Assembly: GCA_965221205.1 (NCBI GenBank)
Contig: OZ244870.1
Location: 620,001-684,000, forward strand
Direction of reading: 5' to 3'
Origin: CBDFMG01 sp965221205 [NCBI: bacterium]
GTDB taxonomy: Bacteria > SM23-31
DNA: 64,000 nucleotides
Part shown: one piece after another, positions 39,241 through 48,885 of the stretch
Layout: each line of letters opens with the position of its first letter
How positions within the stretch are numbered: the stretch's first letter is position 1
Notes under the pieces: generated by a model
The model's database searches: none
What the model saw: the letters and a program-made list of their open reading frames with translations, nothing else
What the model was told of the DNA's origin: nothing
Position numbers and translations under genes: made by a program

Positions 39241-40636
39241 TCAATGGATCAGTATAATTTCATCATTCGACGGCTGAATCCATTCCACTCCCCGGCTTGT
39301 TACAATCTGAGGATTTGAAAAATTAATGGAAATTGGATAACCGGGTCTTTCAGAAAGGTTCGTATGGACCGCATATTCAAAAGCAAATATGTGATTCTCC
39401 TGAATCGTCAGATGGTGAGTATCTGGACGAAATGCAGAAATGGAGGGTCCGATATCGCCAGTATTTGTATGAGCATGAAGATCAAGATAGAATCCTGACT
39501 TATCAGTATCAGCGAGCGCTACCTGTATCTCCTTATAGTCTTCTGTACTGACATCTGTAAAAGGTGTAAATGTGTAGCCAGCCTCTTCCATGGCTGCAAC
39601 AATAGCCTTCAAAGATTCCCCGGCGGTCATGCCGACTTTTACATGTTTCCGAATAATTTCCTGGGCTTTTTTCCCCTGATCCCATGCATACTGTATACTC
39701 TCCGGAACTTCTGTTTCCCCTTCTCTCAGAATATATGCATGAATTTTAGTATCTACCACAAAGCCCAAATAGCTATATTCAACACCAAAAGCGAAAAAAT
39801 CTCCACGCTGATAAACATAGTCAGGGTGATTGATCCACCACCTGGCATTCGGTGGATCAATACGTTTGGATTTAAATGAATAGTAAATCCGACCACCTGC
39901 TTCTCCGATTGTCGTTTTACCCGGTACGATACTGCGTAATTTTTCTAAAGCACGCTGGCGAGCAATTACCAATGTATGGGTCTGCGCTGCAATTTCCCTG
40001 CTCGTCTTTCTTACTATGAAATCTGTAATGACATTCTCTGCAGACACTATTCGCTGTGAATATTTAGGACCTAAAATTTTTTCCAATTTCAGATATTGGG
40101 TATGTGAAATCCCATCTGCAGCAGGAAGCCAATCGGAAAAATTTACTGCAATTGTTTTTGGATCGCGTTCGGCAACAAATTCTGTTATTTCGTCGTAGAC
40201 TTCGGGAATCGTAAAAATCTGCCTTGGATCAAGGTTGTTATAATTATAACCGTCCAAAGCCATTCCGACTTCACGAGAGCCATATATGTCTATATTTTCA
40301 ACAGCACTTCTTCCAAAAATACCGCCAAACATAGCCCGCTCGATCCTGTCTCCCAGATCGGTAAAGATCAAATAACCACCGGTTGATCCAAAATGTTGAT
40401 CCATAGGGTCTACAATTTTGTCTGCTGCGAGCCCTTCTTCTTTACGAGTGACGTGAATCCACATGTCCACGTTATTGTCACGCATGGCTCCCGGTAATAT
40501 AAGGTCGAGTTTTTCGTTTCGTATAAGACGAAGGATTTCCAAATCGGTTTCCGGTGTGTAACCTTCTATCTGTGCATTGGCATATAGATAGAGTGGACAT
40601 CACAGAAATAAGAATTATCATAACGCGAGATACCAT
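39241..40636 (-). CDS. Secreted M24-fold protein lacking metal ligands, frameshift in signal peptide
   Basis: The body (40542-39241, 433 residues) is intact. The likely start is the ATG at 40636 (VSRVMIILISVMSTLSI), preceded by AAAAGAGGAGCGCGTC; one base must be added or lost near 40575 to join it to ANAQIEGYTPETDLEILRLI. At the metal sites it reads FFAFGVEYSYLGFVVDTKIH, so the first Asp is missing and the second kept. His (LDLHAHTN) and one Glu (FAFEYAVH) remain, and the last Glu region reads NFSNPQIVTSRGVEWI. This matches the pattern in 18870-20282: a shared loss of D1 and E2. It is the second gene of an M24 pair on this strand. Confidence 0.82.
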
Positions 40637-40667
40637 GACGCGCTCCTCTTTTGATTATTGATGATAA

Positions 40668-40718
40668 ATATTACATTAAGCAATTTACTGTTACACGTGT
40701 TCCCTTCTCGTCAGGCTG
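40668..40718 (-). promoter_or_regulatory. Shared promoter, copy 11 (drives M24 gene at 39241-40636)
   Basis: Minus strand: -35 GTGTAA at 40696-40691, 17-base spacer, -10 TAATAT at 40673-40668. Upstream CAGCCTGACGAGAAGGGAAC is a diverged box that abuts the stop codon of the preceding M24 gene. Confidence 0.62.
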
Positions 40719-42092
40719 TTATCGAATCAGGAGCACCTTATCTTGCGGCGGGTACAACCATTCGATGCCGCGTTCCGTAACCAGCACGTTTTCTTCGATG
40801 GCGACAGTGATTTTTTTTCCGTTCCATTCGTCCGCCGGTACGTAAATTCTGAATTCCAGAGAAAGGAAGGCGTTAGGCATGACTTCGTATTTTCCCTTTT
40901 CACCCATGGTGACCCCGGCCCCCACATCGTGGGCGCGGTTGCCCATGCCATGCATCCCGATATGCACCTCGATACCCGGGTCGTCACTGGCGCGTTCCAC
41001 TTCTGTATAGACATAGCCGGCGTCTCGAATGATTTGTTTGAGATCATCTAATTGCTCCCGGCCGGTTCTTCCCGAGCGAACGTTTTTTCGAATGATCTCG
41101 CGGACTTTCTTGGCCTCTCCAAAAGCCTTAAGGACACCGGGCGGCGCCACCAGTTCTCCTTCTTTGAGGACATAGGCGAAACGCTTGATATCAGTGGCGA
41201 AATTGTTGCGATTGAGTCCCCAATCAATAAACATGACATCGCCTCGCTGGATGACACGTTCCTTATCCCATCCATCGATAATGGTTTGATACCCCTTGAA
41301 ATCAGGTGATTGTGGAAATGCTACACTTGGAACCCAGGTTCTGCGCAAACCCATCGCTTTACGGTGCTCCTCCAACCACCAGACGACATCGTGGTAGGTC
41401 GTCTTACCGGGCGTGATAACCTCGTTGGACAAGGCACGTTCAATTCCTTTTCGTGTGATTTCAGCAACCTTGGAGAATTCGATGATTTCGCCGGCGACGT
41501 GCTCGCCGTGAAAATCAGCGATGAGATTTTGCGCAGACACGAAGCGTTCGGCATACTTTTCGCCCAATTCCTCTTCGAGAAACCTGTAATCCGAGTAGGA
41601 AAGACCGTCTGCTGTGCGCGCTCCTCTCCGCATTGTGGGATCGAGATAATTCAAAGCGATTCGTTTCGGGTCGCGATCATAGACAATTGATCGAAGTAAA
41701 TCTCCACCTCTAGATAGGTGATCTACCTTTCCCGGGAAATCGTCGTAGACACCGCACATTTCAGCCAGATCAGAACTGCCGGGGCCACCGAGGGAATACC
41801 TTTCGATGCGGTCATCACCCCCATCGTAGAAGAGGTAAAAGCCCTGACCGTAGGCGCTCTCAATGCCAAAGTCGAGCATCATCGGATCGGTGCCGCGACC
41901 AGAATCAATGACGATCCACATATCGATATTGTTGCGTCGCATGGCCTTTGGGAGCACGTAGTCGAATTTGTTTTTGCGGATCATGCAGGAGCTTTCCCAG
42001 AGGGACCTAAAATCCTGGGCCGTTGCTGAACTTGAGAAGCCCAACAACAACGGCAAAGAAAAGATCGCAAATAAAACTTGTCGAGTAGACAT
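40719..42092 (-). CDS. Secreted M24 metallopeptidase (Xaa-Pro aminopeptidase-like), canonical ligands
   Basis: A 457-residue protein with a signal peptide (LFAIFSLPLLLGFSSSATAQ). Ligands expected of M24 are present: D290 in FIDWGLNRNN, D301 in ATDIKRFAYVL, His in IGMHGMGN, Glu in SLEFRIYVP and Glu in AIEENVLVTERGIEWL. It probably binds two metal ions and cleaves Xaa-Pro or dipeptide substrates outside the cytoplasm. It is the only paralog here with the full set in an intact frame. A decayed near-duplicate lies at 10606-11799 on the other strand, in the same order relative to a second M24 gene. GAAGGAGACTC precedes the start. Confidence 0.88.
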   Translation of the reverse strand: MSTRQVLFAIFSLPLLLGFSSSATAQDFRSLWESSCMIRKNKFDYVLPKAMRRNNIDMWIVIDSGRGTDPMMLDFGIESAYGQGFYLFYDGGDDRIERYSLGGPGSSDLAEMCGVYDDFPGKVDHLSRGGDLLRSIVYDRDPKRIALNYLDPTMRRGARTADGLSYSDYRFLEEELGEKYAERFVSAQNLIADFHGEHVAGEIIEFSKVAEITRKGIERALSNEVITPGKTTYHDVVWWLEEHRKAMGLRRTWVPSVAFPQSPDFKGYQTIIDGWDKERVIQRGDVMFIDWGLNRNNFATDIKRFAYVLKEGELVAPPGVLKAFGEAKKVREIIRKNVRSGRTGREQLDDLKQIIRDAGYVYTEVERASDDPGIEVHIGMHGMGNRAHDVGAGVTMGEKGKYEVMPNAFLSLEFRIYVPADEWNGKKITVAIEENVLVTERGIEWLYPPQDKVLLIR

Positions 42093-42227
42093 AATTGAGT
42101 CTCCTTCATTAAGTATATATTCCCCATACCAATTCTATAAATGAGATAGATTGGGATGGTGTTGATATATGACGCTTTTTTAAGATGTGATATACTTGGT
42201 CAGAACTTATTGGGAATTACACTATAA

Positions 42228-42288
42228 ATAGTAAGGCATGTAATTTGTTTATACAAGTATTTTTTGATCCTCTGGTTGTACGATTACT
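42228..42288 (-). promoter_or_regulatory. Shared extended promoter, copy 12 (drives M24 gene at 40719-42092)
   Basis: Minus strand: box TAATCGTACAACCAGAGGAT then CAAAAAATAC; -35 TTGTAT at 42256-42251; 17-base spacer; -10 TACTAT at 42233-42228. Confidence 0.7.
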
Positions 42289-42588
42289 TACCAGAATACG
42301 AAAAAGGCAGCAGAGGTCGTTTAGATAGATGTTTTCTGTAGACATTTCTATCTGTGTGGCAGGGATTTTCTTGTTAAACAGGTATCAATGTACTGTATGT
42401 AGACAGTATGTCTATCTGCTTCCTAAGCGTGAGTTTGGAGCAATGTCACTTTTCTGTACATTTGGGAAGTGACACAATCATGTTTTTCCAATTTAAGAAG
42501 GGGCATTGGGGTAAGAATTATATGTTGAAGGCTCCTTGGGACGCATGGGTATCGCGGTAGATATATCAAACCTCTCTACTTATCCACA
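42289..42588. other. Intergenic, no gene seen
   Basis: About 300 bases between convergent-side ends. It contains several short related words (TAGATAGATG, TCTATCTG, TGTCTATCTG) that could form weak hairpins. No open frame of note. Confidence 0.4.
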
Positions 42589-45021
42589 TTAGTTGTTCGA
42601 GGTCTCCTGGATGATCCGGTCGTACACTTCGCGCGCCTTGTTATAGGAAGCTTCAGCGATGGCTCGTTCTTCCTCACGAATCAGGGGATACTTCATGGTC
42701 CAGCATTGATCAACTGCGCGCCGGCACCACTCGGCACTACGCTTCGAGGCACGTATCGGCTTACCATCTACAAGCACGAAGATAGGATTTGTATGTGCAC
42801 TTGGATAGATCCTGAGTGCAACCCAGCTCGATTGCTGAACAGGATGGGTGAAAGATAACTCGTTCCAACCACCGTCGGCAAGTATTTCCCGTGTTTCCAC
42901 AGAGATTCCGTTGACGATAAGCTCCACCGGAACTTTACGTGTTGCCCCAATACGGGCACGCTCAAGATGCCAGTAAGGCTGTTCATGCATTTTCTTCGAT
43001 GCTATGCGTGCCCCGGTTTCGTCTCGCTCCAATGGGAGATAGGCGGCAGCCCTGGCGGTAATCCGTACCGGCTGTGCGCGCTCAAGGGACACCTCACTGC
43101 CGTGTGTGCCCAGCTCTTGATTGTTAATGAAGAAGTCGATGATATGGGATCGTCCTTCAGAGACGTAGCTCCGTCCTTTACGGATCGCTTCCACGTAACT
43201 GTCGTAATCTAGACCCCTCTCCTGCCGGGCATAACTGCGTGCCAGCCCCACACGCTCATCGAAAATGCAGGGGAAATCGGTTTCTCCGCTCAAACGTGTC
43301 CTGAATCCGGTATTGAGGGTGTGGTACCACATATTCAGCTCCCACGGCGCGGGCGTATCGCCGGCAGAGTAAAAATCTACCGCATCCTGAGTGACCGTAA
43401 CGATATATTCATTCGCGCCGATACCGTCCATTTTAGGCATCACATAGTTGGGGAGATCATCGGTGGGGGTCACCGGCTCTAATCCCCATCCGGAGTGGGC
43501 ATATCCCACGACACCGCCTTGCCCCTTTGCCCATTGCAAAACAGGCAAGGTCCAGCTGGGCCATTCTTCGATAGTGGACGTGCCCGGATAGTCGTCTTCC
43601 TGTAATCGGAGAAGGCAGACATGACCGGCATGGGAGGAGGGAAATCCCGAGACCTCCACATCGTAGCGCAGAATGTTCTGTCCGGTAGAAAGAGGATGCA
43701 CCTTGCCAGTAAAGAACGTTTTCTGATGATACCAGCAGGGGCCCCAGGTTAAGACACTGGCCACATTTAAATCTTCACCCAGAACCTGACGCCACATGTG
43801 TTCCGGCCGTACGCCTTCTTCGGGGCTTTCGTAATGGCTGCATCCGGCTGCGTGTACATGATGGTCCGCGCTATACCATCCGAGACTGGCCATATGAATC
43901 CATCGTTTCAGTTGAAACGAGACTTCAAACGTTTCCACATCAGGTGGAACTACGATTTGCTTCGTCTGAGGAATGTATTCCGGTCCTCGGGTAAAGGTTA
44001 TATCATAGGTACCCGGCGGCAGCAATACATGCTCGCCATCGGTCCGGTAAACTTGAGGATGAAAGAAGAAATCGGGATAGGTATCACTCGCTGCGACCCG
44101 ACGTGAAGGCAGAGGATAGATCCCTGTTAGCCGTTTAACAGGGGAGGGAATAGAAAACTTTTCTCGAAATCCTGCGAGTGCAGGGGCGTTATATTCACTG
44201 CGCGCCAGCCTTAACCGGTAATCGGATGGTAACTCCTCGCCGTCTGTTATCCGCTCTAACCCATCCGAAATTACAAACGAAGCCATTACCGGCGCGCCGT
44301 CATCGTCTTTTACGTTGAAGATTACGCTCACTGAAGGACGGCAGTTAAACAGGATATCGATGGCATTACGAAATCCGATATCCTGGGAACCCTGGCCGAT
44401 ATGAAACCCTATATTTGCTTCCCGCTGCCCTGCGTCTTTGCTGTAAATTTGTACGATAGCATACTCCAGTTTGAGTCCGGAGAGGTTAGACAGGAGCGGC
44501 CGGTTTCGATACATCGAGAGTTCCAAAAAGCGGTTGGCTACTTGTCCGGGCGTGAGGATATTTTCGGTTTTCACACGCGGCGAGTCGGTCGAGCGATGGA
44601 GGAGAGGACGTGCGTTGGTGCTCTCTACCTGCAACCTCGCTGTGACGCCGGCATTGTTATGGACTTTGATCAGAAAACTCTTCCATCCCCCTTGAACCAA
44701 CTCTGCTGTACCAGGTCCACGTACTACCATGACGCGCCCTTCGGGGTTGATATTCACCATGGCCAGGCAGTACGGATCCAGAATCTGCTGGATACGTCTC
44801 GTCGTCTCTTCGTTCAGGGCGTTGACCCGCAGCGCCCTGAGACGCGCTGCATCTTCGGTGGATAACGCACTGCCTAAAAAGGAAAGCGCTTCGTCGAGTC
44901 TGAGGGCCTGTGCCAGCAGGGGCTGAGGTTCGACCCCGGACACGTTGGGCAGGGATTGTGCATAGACCGTGCTCGGTACTAATAAGCCTGCCAGTATGAT
45001 CCAAAGAAATAGCTTCTTCAT
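42589..45021 (-). CDS. CehA/McbA family metallohydrolase (PHP domain), secreted
   Basis: An 810-residue protein with a signal peptide (LFLWIILAGLLVPSTVYAQ). Residues up to about 370 are beta-rich (carboxypeptidase-regulatory-like, TYDITFTRGPEYIPQTKQI). The PHP-type hydrolase domain starts GWYSADHHVHAAGCSHYESP and includes LTWGPCWYHQ, GGVVGYAHSGWG and LSGETDFPCIFDER, giving the expected metal His and Asp residues. CehA-type enzymes hydrolyse esters and carbamates, but the natural substrate here is unknown. The start codon overlaps the stop of an amidohydrolase fragment (ATGA), which suggests that both were translated from one message driven by the promoter at 45249. Confidence 0.85.
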   Translation of the reverse strand: MKKLFLWIILAGLLVPSTVYAQSLPNVSGVEPQPLLAQALRLDEALSFLGSALSTEDAARLRALRVNALNEETTRRIQQILDPYCLAMVNINPEGRVMVVRGPGTAELVQGGWKSFLIKVHNNAGVTARLQVESTNARPLLHRSTDSPRVKTENILTPGQVANRFLELSMYRNRPLLSNLSGLKLEYAIVQIYSKDAGQREANIGFHIGQGSQDIGFRNAIDILFNCRPSVSVIFNVKDDDGAPVMASFVISDGLERITDGEELPSDYRLRLARSEYNAPALAGFREKFSIPSPVKRLTGIYPLPSRRVAASDTYPDFFFHPQVYRTDGEHVLLPPGTYDITFTRGPEYIPQTKQIVVPPDVETFEVSFQLKRWIHMASLGWYSADHHVHAAGCSHYESPEEGVRPEHMWRQVLGEDLNVASVLTWGPCWYHQKTFFTGKVHPLSTGQNILRYDVEVSGFPSSHAGHVCLLRLQEDDYPGTSTIEEWPSWTLPVLQWAKGQGGVVGYAHSGWGLEPVTPTDDLPNYVMPKMDGIGANEYIVTVTQDAVDFYSAGDTPAPWELNMWYHTLNTGFRTRLSGETDFPCIFDERVGLARSYARQERGLDYDSYVEAIRKGRSYVSEGRSHIIDFFINNQELGTHGSEVSLERAQPVRITARAAAYLPLERDETGARIASKKMHEQPYWHLERARIGATRKVPVELIVNGISVETREILADGGWNELSFTHPVQQSSWVALRIYPSAHTNPIFVLVDGKPIRASKRSAEWCRRAVDQCWTMKYPLIREEERAIAEASYNKAREVYDRIIQETSNN

Positions 45022-45227
45022 TGTTCTTTCTCCTTCCCTAGATACCCCTTTCCGCCTTTCATGACGAATTCGACATTTTCGAGTATAGTGATGTCATCCG
45101 GCGGATTTCCTTTGCCGGCGATTATGTCAGTGTATTTTCCTGTTTCTATACTGCCTATCGATCTTTCCAATCTCATGAGTACCGCCGTGGTGATTGTTGC
45201 CGACTTGCTCGCTTGCAAAGGAGTCAT
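45018..45227 (-). pseudogene. C-terminal fragment of an amidohydrolase (imidazolonepropionase-like)
   Basis: 69 residues: MTPLQASKSATITTAVLMRL, then SIGSIETGKYTDIIAGKGNP and PPDDITILENVEFVMKGGK. This is the standard C-terminus of metal-dependent amidohydrolases (SAT...A..LG...GSIExGKxADIIAxxGNPLxDI). All metal-binding segments are missing. It may act as a short translated leader for the CehA-like gene. A copy of its first 21 codons occurs at 36958-37022. Confidence 0.82.
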
Positions 45228-45248
45228 GATTTGATTATTGAGTGGTAC

Positions 45249-45314
45249 ATAGTAAAGAATTCATATAGCTTTTGCAAGTAGTATCTACTCCTCGGGCTAT
45301 ACGATATGCGAACC
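45249..45314 (-). promoter_or_regulatory. Shared extended promoter, copy 13 (drives amidohydrolase tail-CehA unit)
   Basis: Minus strand: box GGTTCGCATATCGTATAGC then CCGAGGAGTAGATACTAC; -35 TTGCAA at 45277-45272; 17-base spacer; -10 TACTAT at 45254-45249. It is the uninterrupted relative of copy 9. Confidence 0.75.
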
Positions 45315-45414
45315 TTTTAGCAAATTAAAAGTATCTGCTTATTTAAGAAATAGAGAACCTCGAATACTCGTTCAATTGCTATTACCACAGTCACGAAGAA
45401 CAGAGTTTAAGATC

Positions 45415-46066
45415 TCAATGCAGGATCCAGAAAAATACACCGATTAACAAACCCACTACCAGCCATGACGCAAGAAAACCAAGCACACTCATACGGCTCG
45501 GTTTCATAATTTCAAGATCGGGATGATCGACCAAAACCGATCGAGAGGCTGGTTTGGTACTATCAGGAAGAGTAAGCGGTTCAACTTCCGGTTCATCCGG
45601 TAATACCGGAGTATCACCAAATAACACATTGTAATTACGTCCGCTAAAAAACGGAGGAGCAATATATATTAAATCAATACTTTTGCTCGGTAATTGTCTC
45701 ATTACGTATAAATTGTCTCCAAAAAAGAGTCTATTTGAACCGGTTGGGAAAAGTGGATTTTTTTCGAATTCATCACTGTGTCCAAAATCTTCTCGAAATA
45801 CTTCTTGAAATGGTAATCTGATTTTCGAAAAAGCATGTTCAAATTTTGTTATTTTTGTTTGCTTCCTGCGTGTTTCGACTTCCCAGCCAAAGGGAGCTTC
45901 ATCTAAGGGGATCGCACCAAACCGGACAGGCAGCTCATAAAATTCTTTTTGTTCTGGAATATCAATTTCTTCAATTTCTGGTTCAAAAAATTTTAATTCA
46001 TCTCCTTTGAGTTTATTTTTATCCGTTTTTTCCTCTTTCAGTATCAAAAAACTGGTCTAATTTCAT
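45415..46066 (-). pseudogene. N-terminal DNA-methyltransferase fragment fused to an unrelated membrane tail
   Basis: The probable start is the ATG at 46066 (MKLDQFFDTE), with a frameshift in the A6 run near 46028 leading into the long frame from 46047. Residues about 105-145 read NRLFFGDNLYVMRQLPSKSI and DLIYIAPPFFSGRNYNVLFG. Beta-class N6 methyltransferases have DPPF/DPPY there; here GAT has become GCT, giving APPF. After FGD the family text stops and a proline-rich segment leads to a C-terminal membrane helix (LGFLASWLVVGLLIGVFFWI). This is a chimera of two genes joined near 45610, so it is unlikely to methylate DNA. Confidence 0.65.
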
Positions 46067-46147
46067 ATTTTATTTTTTCATTAATAATTCAAAATCCGTT
46101 TCTAATTCCACAGTTTCTTCGCCATTATGACAAATCACTGTTCCGAT

Positions 46148-47407
46148 TTATGTGGGCACTTCAAAAACAAGAACAGTCAGAGTCAATTCTCTATTTTTAT
46201 CATCATTATGATGAAGAATAAATCGAAATTTCGTTTCGTTTTGATAATTCTCAACAGTTCGTTTATAATTTCTGTGATTTTCTACAACATCCGGGATTTG
46301 TTCAAGAACTTTTGACAAGTCTTTCCGCTTATTGAAAAGAAAAATTGCTGTTTTCGTGTCTCTCCAGCATGTGTATCCAAGCAATTGATCAATTTTTTTA
46401 ATAAGATATTTCTCTCCATTCCAAAACGCACACTCCGCTATAAAAATATTCTTACCTTCATTTTTAATAATAATATCTGTTTTTCCTCCACAATTGAAGG
46501 TTTCAGCTGTTGCCTGTCCTTCGAATTGAGCGTTTAACTGAACCAAAAAATGTGTTCTTAAACCTTCTTCGTTCATACTTCTAAAATGCTTTGGACTTTG
46601 TTCCATTACTTTTGACATATTCGAAACTATACTTAATATATCTTCATAAATTGCAATATCTAATTCAGGTTCAGGCACAAAACTTTTATTTAAGGGAACA
46701 GGTTTTTCAACTGTTACTTTCTTTCTTATAACAGGCACAGAATATGTGTTTGGAGTATTCTTCTTTCTCCGTATCGGAACGTTCAATTTGGCAGCAATAT
46801 TTGAATCCTTTAGTACTTTATTCCTTCTAAAGTTCAACTTCCCTTCTAGCCTGTTTTTAAACTGATCGTTGAACTGTTTTACTTCAGATTCGCATTGTCT
46901 CAAGAGATTACTTATATTATTTAGATTTTCTTGATATGCTTTCTTGATATCTTCTTCATTAACATCTCTATCAGGAGGGTATACAACAGAGAAAACAATA
47001 TTATTAGATTGAATATATCCTTTAGGATACCAAAATTGAAAAGATATTTGACAATCAAAAACAGTAGAATCTCCCTCAAATGGAATGAAATATCGAACCG
47101 CTGAGCCTTCTATAAAACATGGCTCGTTCCTATTCAATATTGGTCTGTCAAAATCTCCACGAACATCTATTCGTCTTGTTTCTGTCTCAGCAGTTACTTT
47201 ATCTTCTAACATTCCTGGAATTGTAATTACGTACCTATCAATCAAATATTGTACTACATCACGGACTTTTGTTTTTAACAAATAATCTGAACTTAGAGAA
47301 TCTATTTCTTGAAAAGCACCTGTTTCGATCTCCTCAAAATAAAACCTTAATTCTCTGCCACGAAATAATGATTCTTTTTCACCGAAGAATATTCCTTTAT
47401 CGAACAT
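46148..47407 (-). CDS. Restriction-endonuclease-like (PD-(D/E)XK) protein, ECA in place of ECK
   Basis: A 419-residue intact protein with AGGAGCGGACA before the ATG. The N-terminal 250 residues are not recognised. The C-terminal region has GKTDIIIKNEGKNIFIAECA-FWNGEKYLIKKIDQLLGYTC and WRDTKTAIFLFNKRKDLSKV. The D (about 312) and E-x-x (about 324) match a PD-(D/E)XK fold, where the family usually reads ECKFW; here GCG encodes Ala at the Lys position. The same GCG occurs in the displaced fragment at 12052-12276, so it predates that copying. It is next to the methyltransferase fragment on the same strand, suggesting a former modification-linked system. Confidence 0.6.
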   Translation of the reverse strand: MFDKGIFFGEKESLFRGRELRFYFEEIETGAFQEIDSLSSDYLLKTKVRDVVQYLIDRYVITIPGMLEDKVTAETETRRIDVRGDFDRPILNRNEPCFIEGSAVRYFIPFEGDSTVFDCQISFQFWYPKGYIQSNNIVFSVVYPPDRDVNEEDIKKAYQENLNNISNLLRQCESEVKQFNDQFKNRLEGKLNFRRNKVLKDSNIAAKLNVPIRRKKNTPNTYSVPVIRKKVTVEKPVPLNKSFVPEPELDIAIYEDILSIVSNMSKVMEQSPKHFRSMNEEGLRTHFLVQLNAQFEGQATAETFNCGGKTDIIIKNEGKNIFIAECAFWNGEKYLIKKIDQLLGYTCWRDTKTAIFLFNKRKDLSKVLEQIPDVVENHRNYKRTVENYQNETKFRFILHHNDDKNRELTLTVLVFEVPT

Positions 47408-47980
47408 TGTCCGCTCCTGCCATTATTTTACCCGACACAATAATATCATCACATTACTTTTGACGACCTGACAACTCAATGAATATATGCGAATTCTTGT
47501 ATGTCGTGGATGGAATTTTCGTAATTTTGATTTTCGGGAATGGGCTCAATTTTGGTACTGTCTTGCTTAAATCTCTTGTACCCAGCATCGCCATCGATAG
47601 CCCGGGTAACTTTATGGTATTGTTGTATTTCCGCGCTTAGAGTAAATACAATGAATAACATAAGCAAAACGTATTTACTAAATTCAGTACATATTTAATA
47701 TACGATGTATTTAACTTATGGAAGATAGGATTAATATCTTTTAACCAGTTTACTCAATTTTTCTTAATTTTTTAACTTTCTAACGTATTGATTTTCGTAT
47801 CGATTGTTTTGTTAATCATTTTGAATTTTAGAATAATTTATTTTCTTACTTTAAATCCTCCAAAAAAACCTTTCCTGCAGCCTCAGAGGTGCCTCTGTAT
47901 ATTATATCAATACAAGGTACTCAGGTAAAAAACAGACTAAAGCGCATTTTGATTAATAAATGATATGGATTATCGTTTCT
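47408..47980. other. Intergenic, one doubtful small secreted frame
   Basis: A minus-strand frame at 47476-47667 (LMLFIVFTLSAEIQQYHKVT...) begins with a signal-like hydrophobic stretch but ends after 63 residues; it may be the start of a deleted secreted protein. CAGAGGTGCCTCTG near 47883-47896 is a short perfect palindrome. Otherwise AT-rich DNA with nothing supported. Confidence 0.35.
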
Positions 47981-48271
47981 CTAGTTATATCTAAATTTCT
48001 TTTCTTTTAAGGTACAATAGGAAATGATTTTTGCTAACACTATGGTACTGTAAGCGTCTTTCTTGTGCACATGACCAGAACCCCTCTCAACCGTTACTAT
48101 GACGGCGTCGTCCCGTGATGAACGAGTTGTTATGATCGACCGTACGGCACTTCTGCGATCTCGCATCCCTTTTCGCTTACTACCACAATAACGCTCGTTA
48201 CATTCGATTTCTCCAGAAAGTTTCTTAAATTCCTGACTCAGAAAATCACAAATTTCCTGACGGTAACGCAT
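47981..48271 (-). pseudogene. ISXO2-like (IS1595 family) transposase fragment
   Basis: The frame reads LSQEFKKLSGEIECNERYCG-SKRKGMRDRRSAVRSI and later AVIVTVERGSGHV. The family text is LSGxIExDESYFGGxRKGKRGRGAAGK. The DESYFGG motif is altered to NERYCGS, so catalytic Asp is lost. Both ends are missing. Confidence 0.6.
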
Positions 48272-48286
48272 CTAGTTTCCTCGTAC

Positions 48287-48553
48287 CTACCTGTATCCAT
48301 AACCAAGATCTCCGGCAGCCGTATTAACAGGAACCTCAAGAGAAAAATAATGCAAAATTGTCAGATCATCTGTAAACTTTATAAAACTGTATTTGTAAAA
48401 ACAATCTCTCCATATCTTGAATTGATTGGTCCCATCCGCATTCATTATATAAATTTGAGGACTCCCGTCTCTATTGGAAATAAACGCAATCTTTGACCCA
48501 TCCGGTGACCAGCTTGGAAACTTGTCTGATGAATGACGAGTTATATTGAATCG
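48287..48553 (-). pseudogene. TolB/PD40-type propeller fragment
   Basis: [20 protein letters not shown] followed by [20 protein letters not shown] is one PD40 blade. It is fused in frame behind the integrase fragment, and then turns into unrelated sequence. It marks the left boundary where base composition changes to the AT-rich native type. Confidence 0.6.
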
Positions 48554-48859
48554 ACCCTCAACGCCGCAACCGTGCAGTTCGAGATCGTCCTGTATTACAG
48601 TGTCGCCATCGTTTCCGTTCCTCGCTTGCCGACCGGCTTCACGCCGCCTCGGCGTCTCCCGGCATGAGGTGAGCGCCAATGCTGTCGCCGGTCCGGCGGG
48701 CGCGACCGCAGCCTTCTCGACATCCCGCACGAGATGCGCATAGCTGGCAGTGGTTCCAATCTTCGCATGACCGAGAAGCCTGTCGATCATCGTCAGGCTT
48801 TCACCGAGCGCCAGCGTCCAGGAGGCATAGGAATGCCTTTCGTGTTCATGAATGTCCAC
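48554..48859 (-). pseudogene. Tyrosine recombinase (integrase) C-terminal fragment
   Basis: [20 protein letters not shown], then [20 protein letters not shown]. This is the end of a phage-type integrase with the RHSxAS and LLGHxxxxTTxxYAHL motifs including the catalytic Tyr. The N-terminal and middle parts are missing. The DNA is GC-rich like the adjacent restriction-modification genes, so it probably arrived with them and may have mobilised the island. Confidence 0.72.
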
Positions 48860-48885
48860 AGGCCCTAATAGTTTCCGGACAAGAA

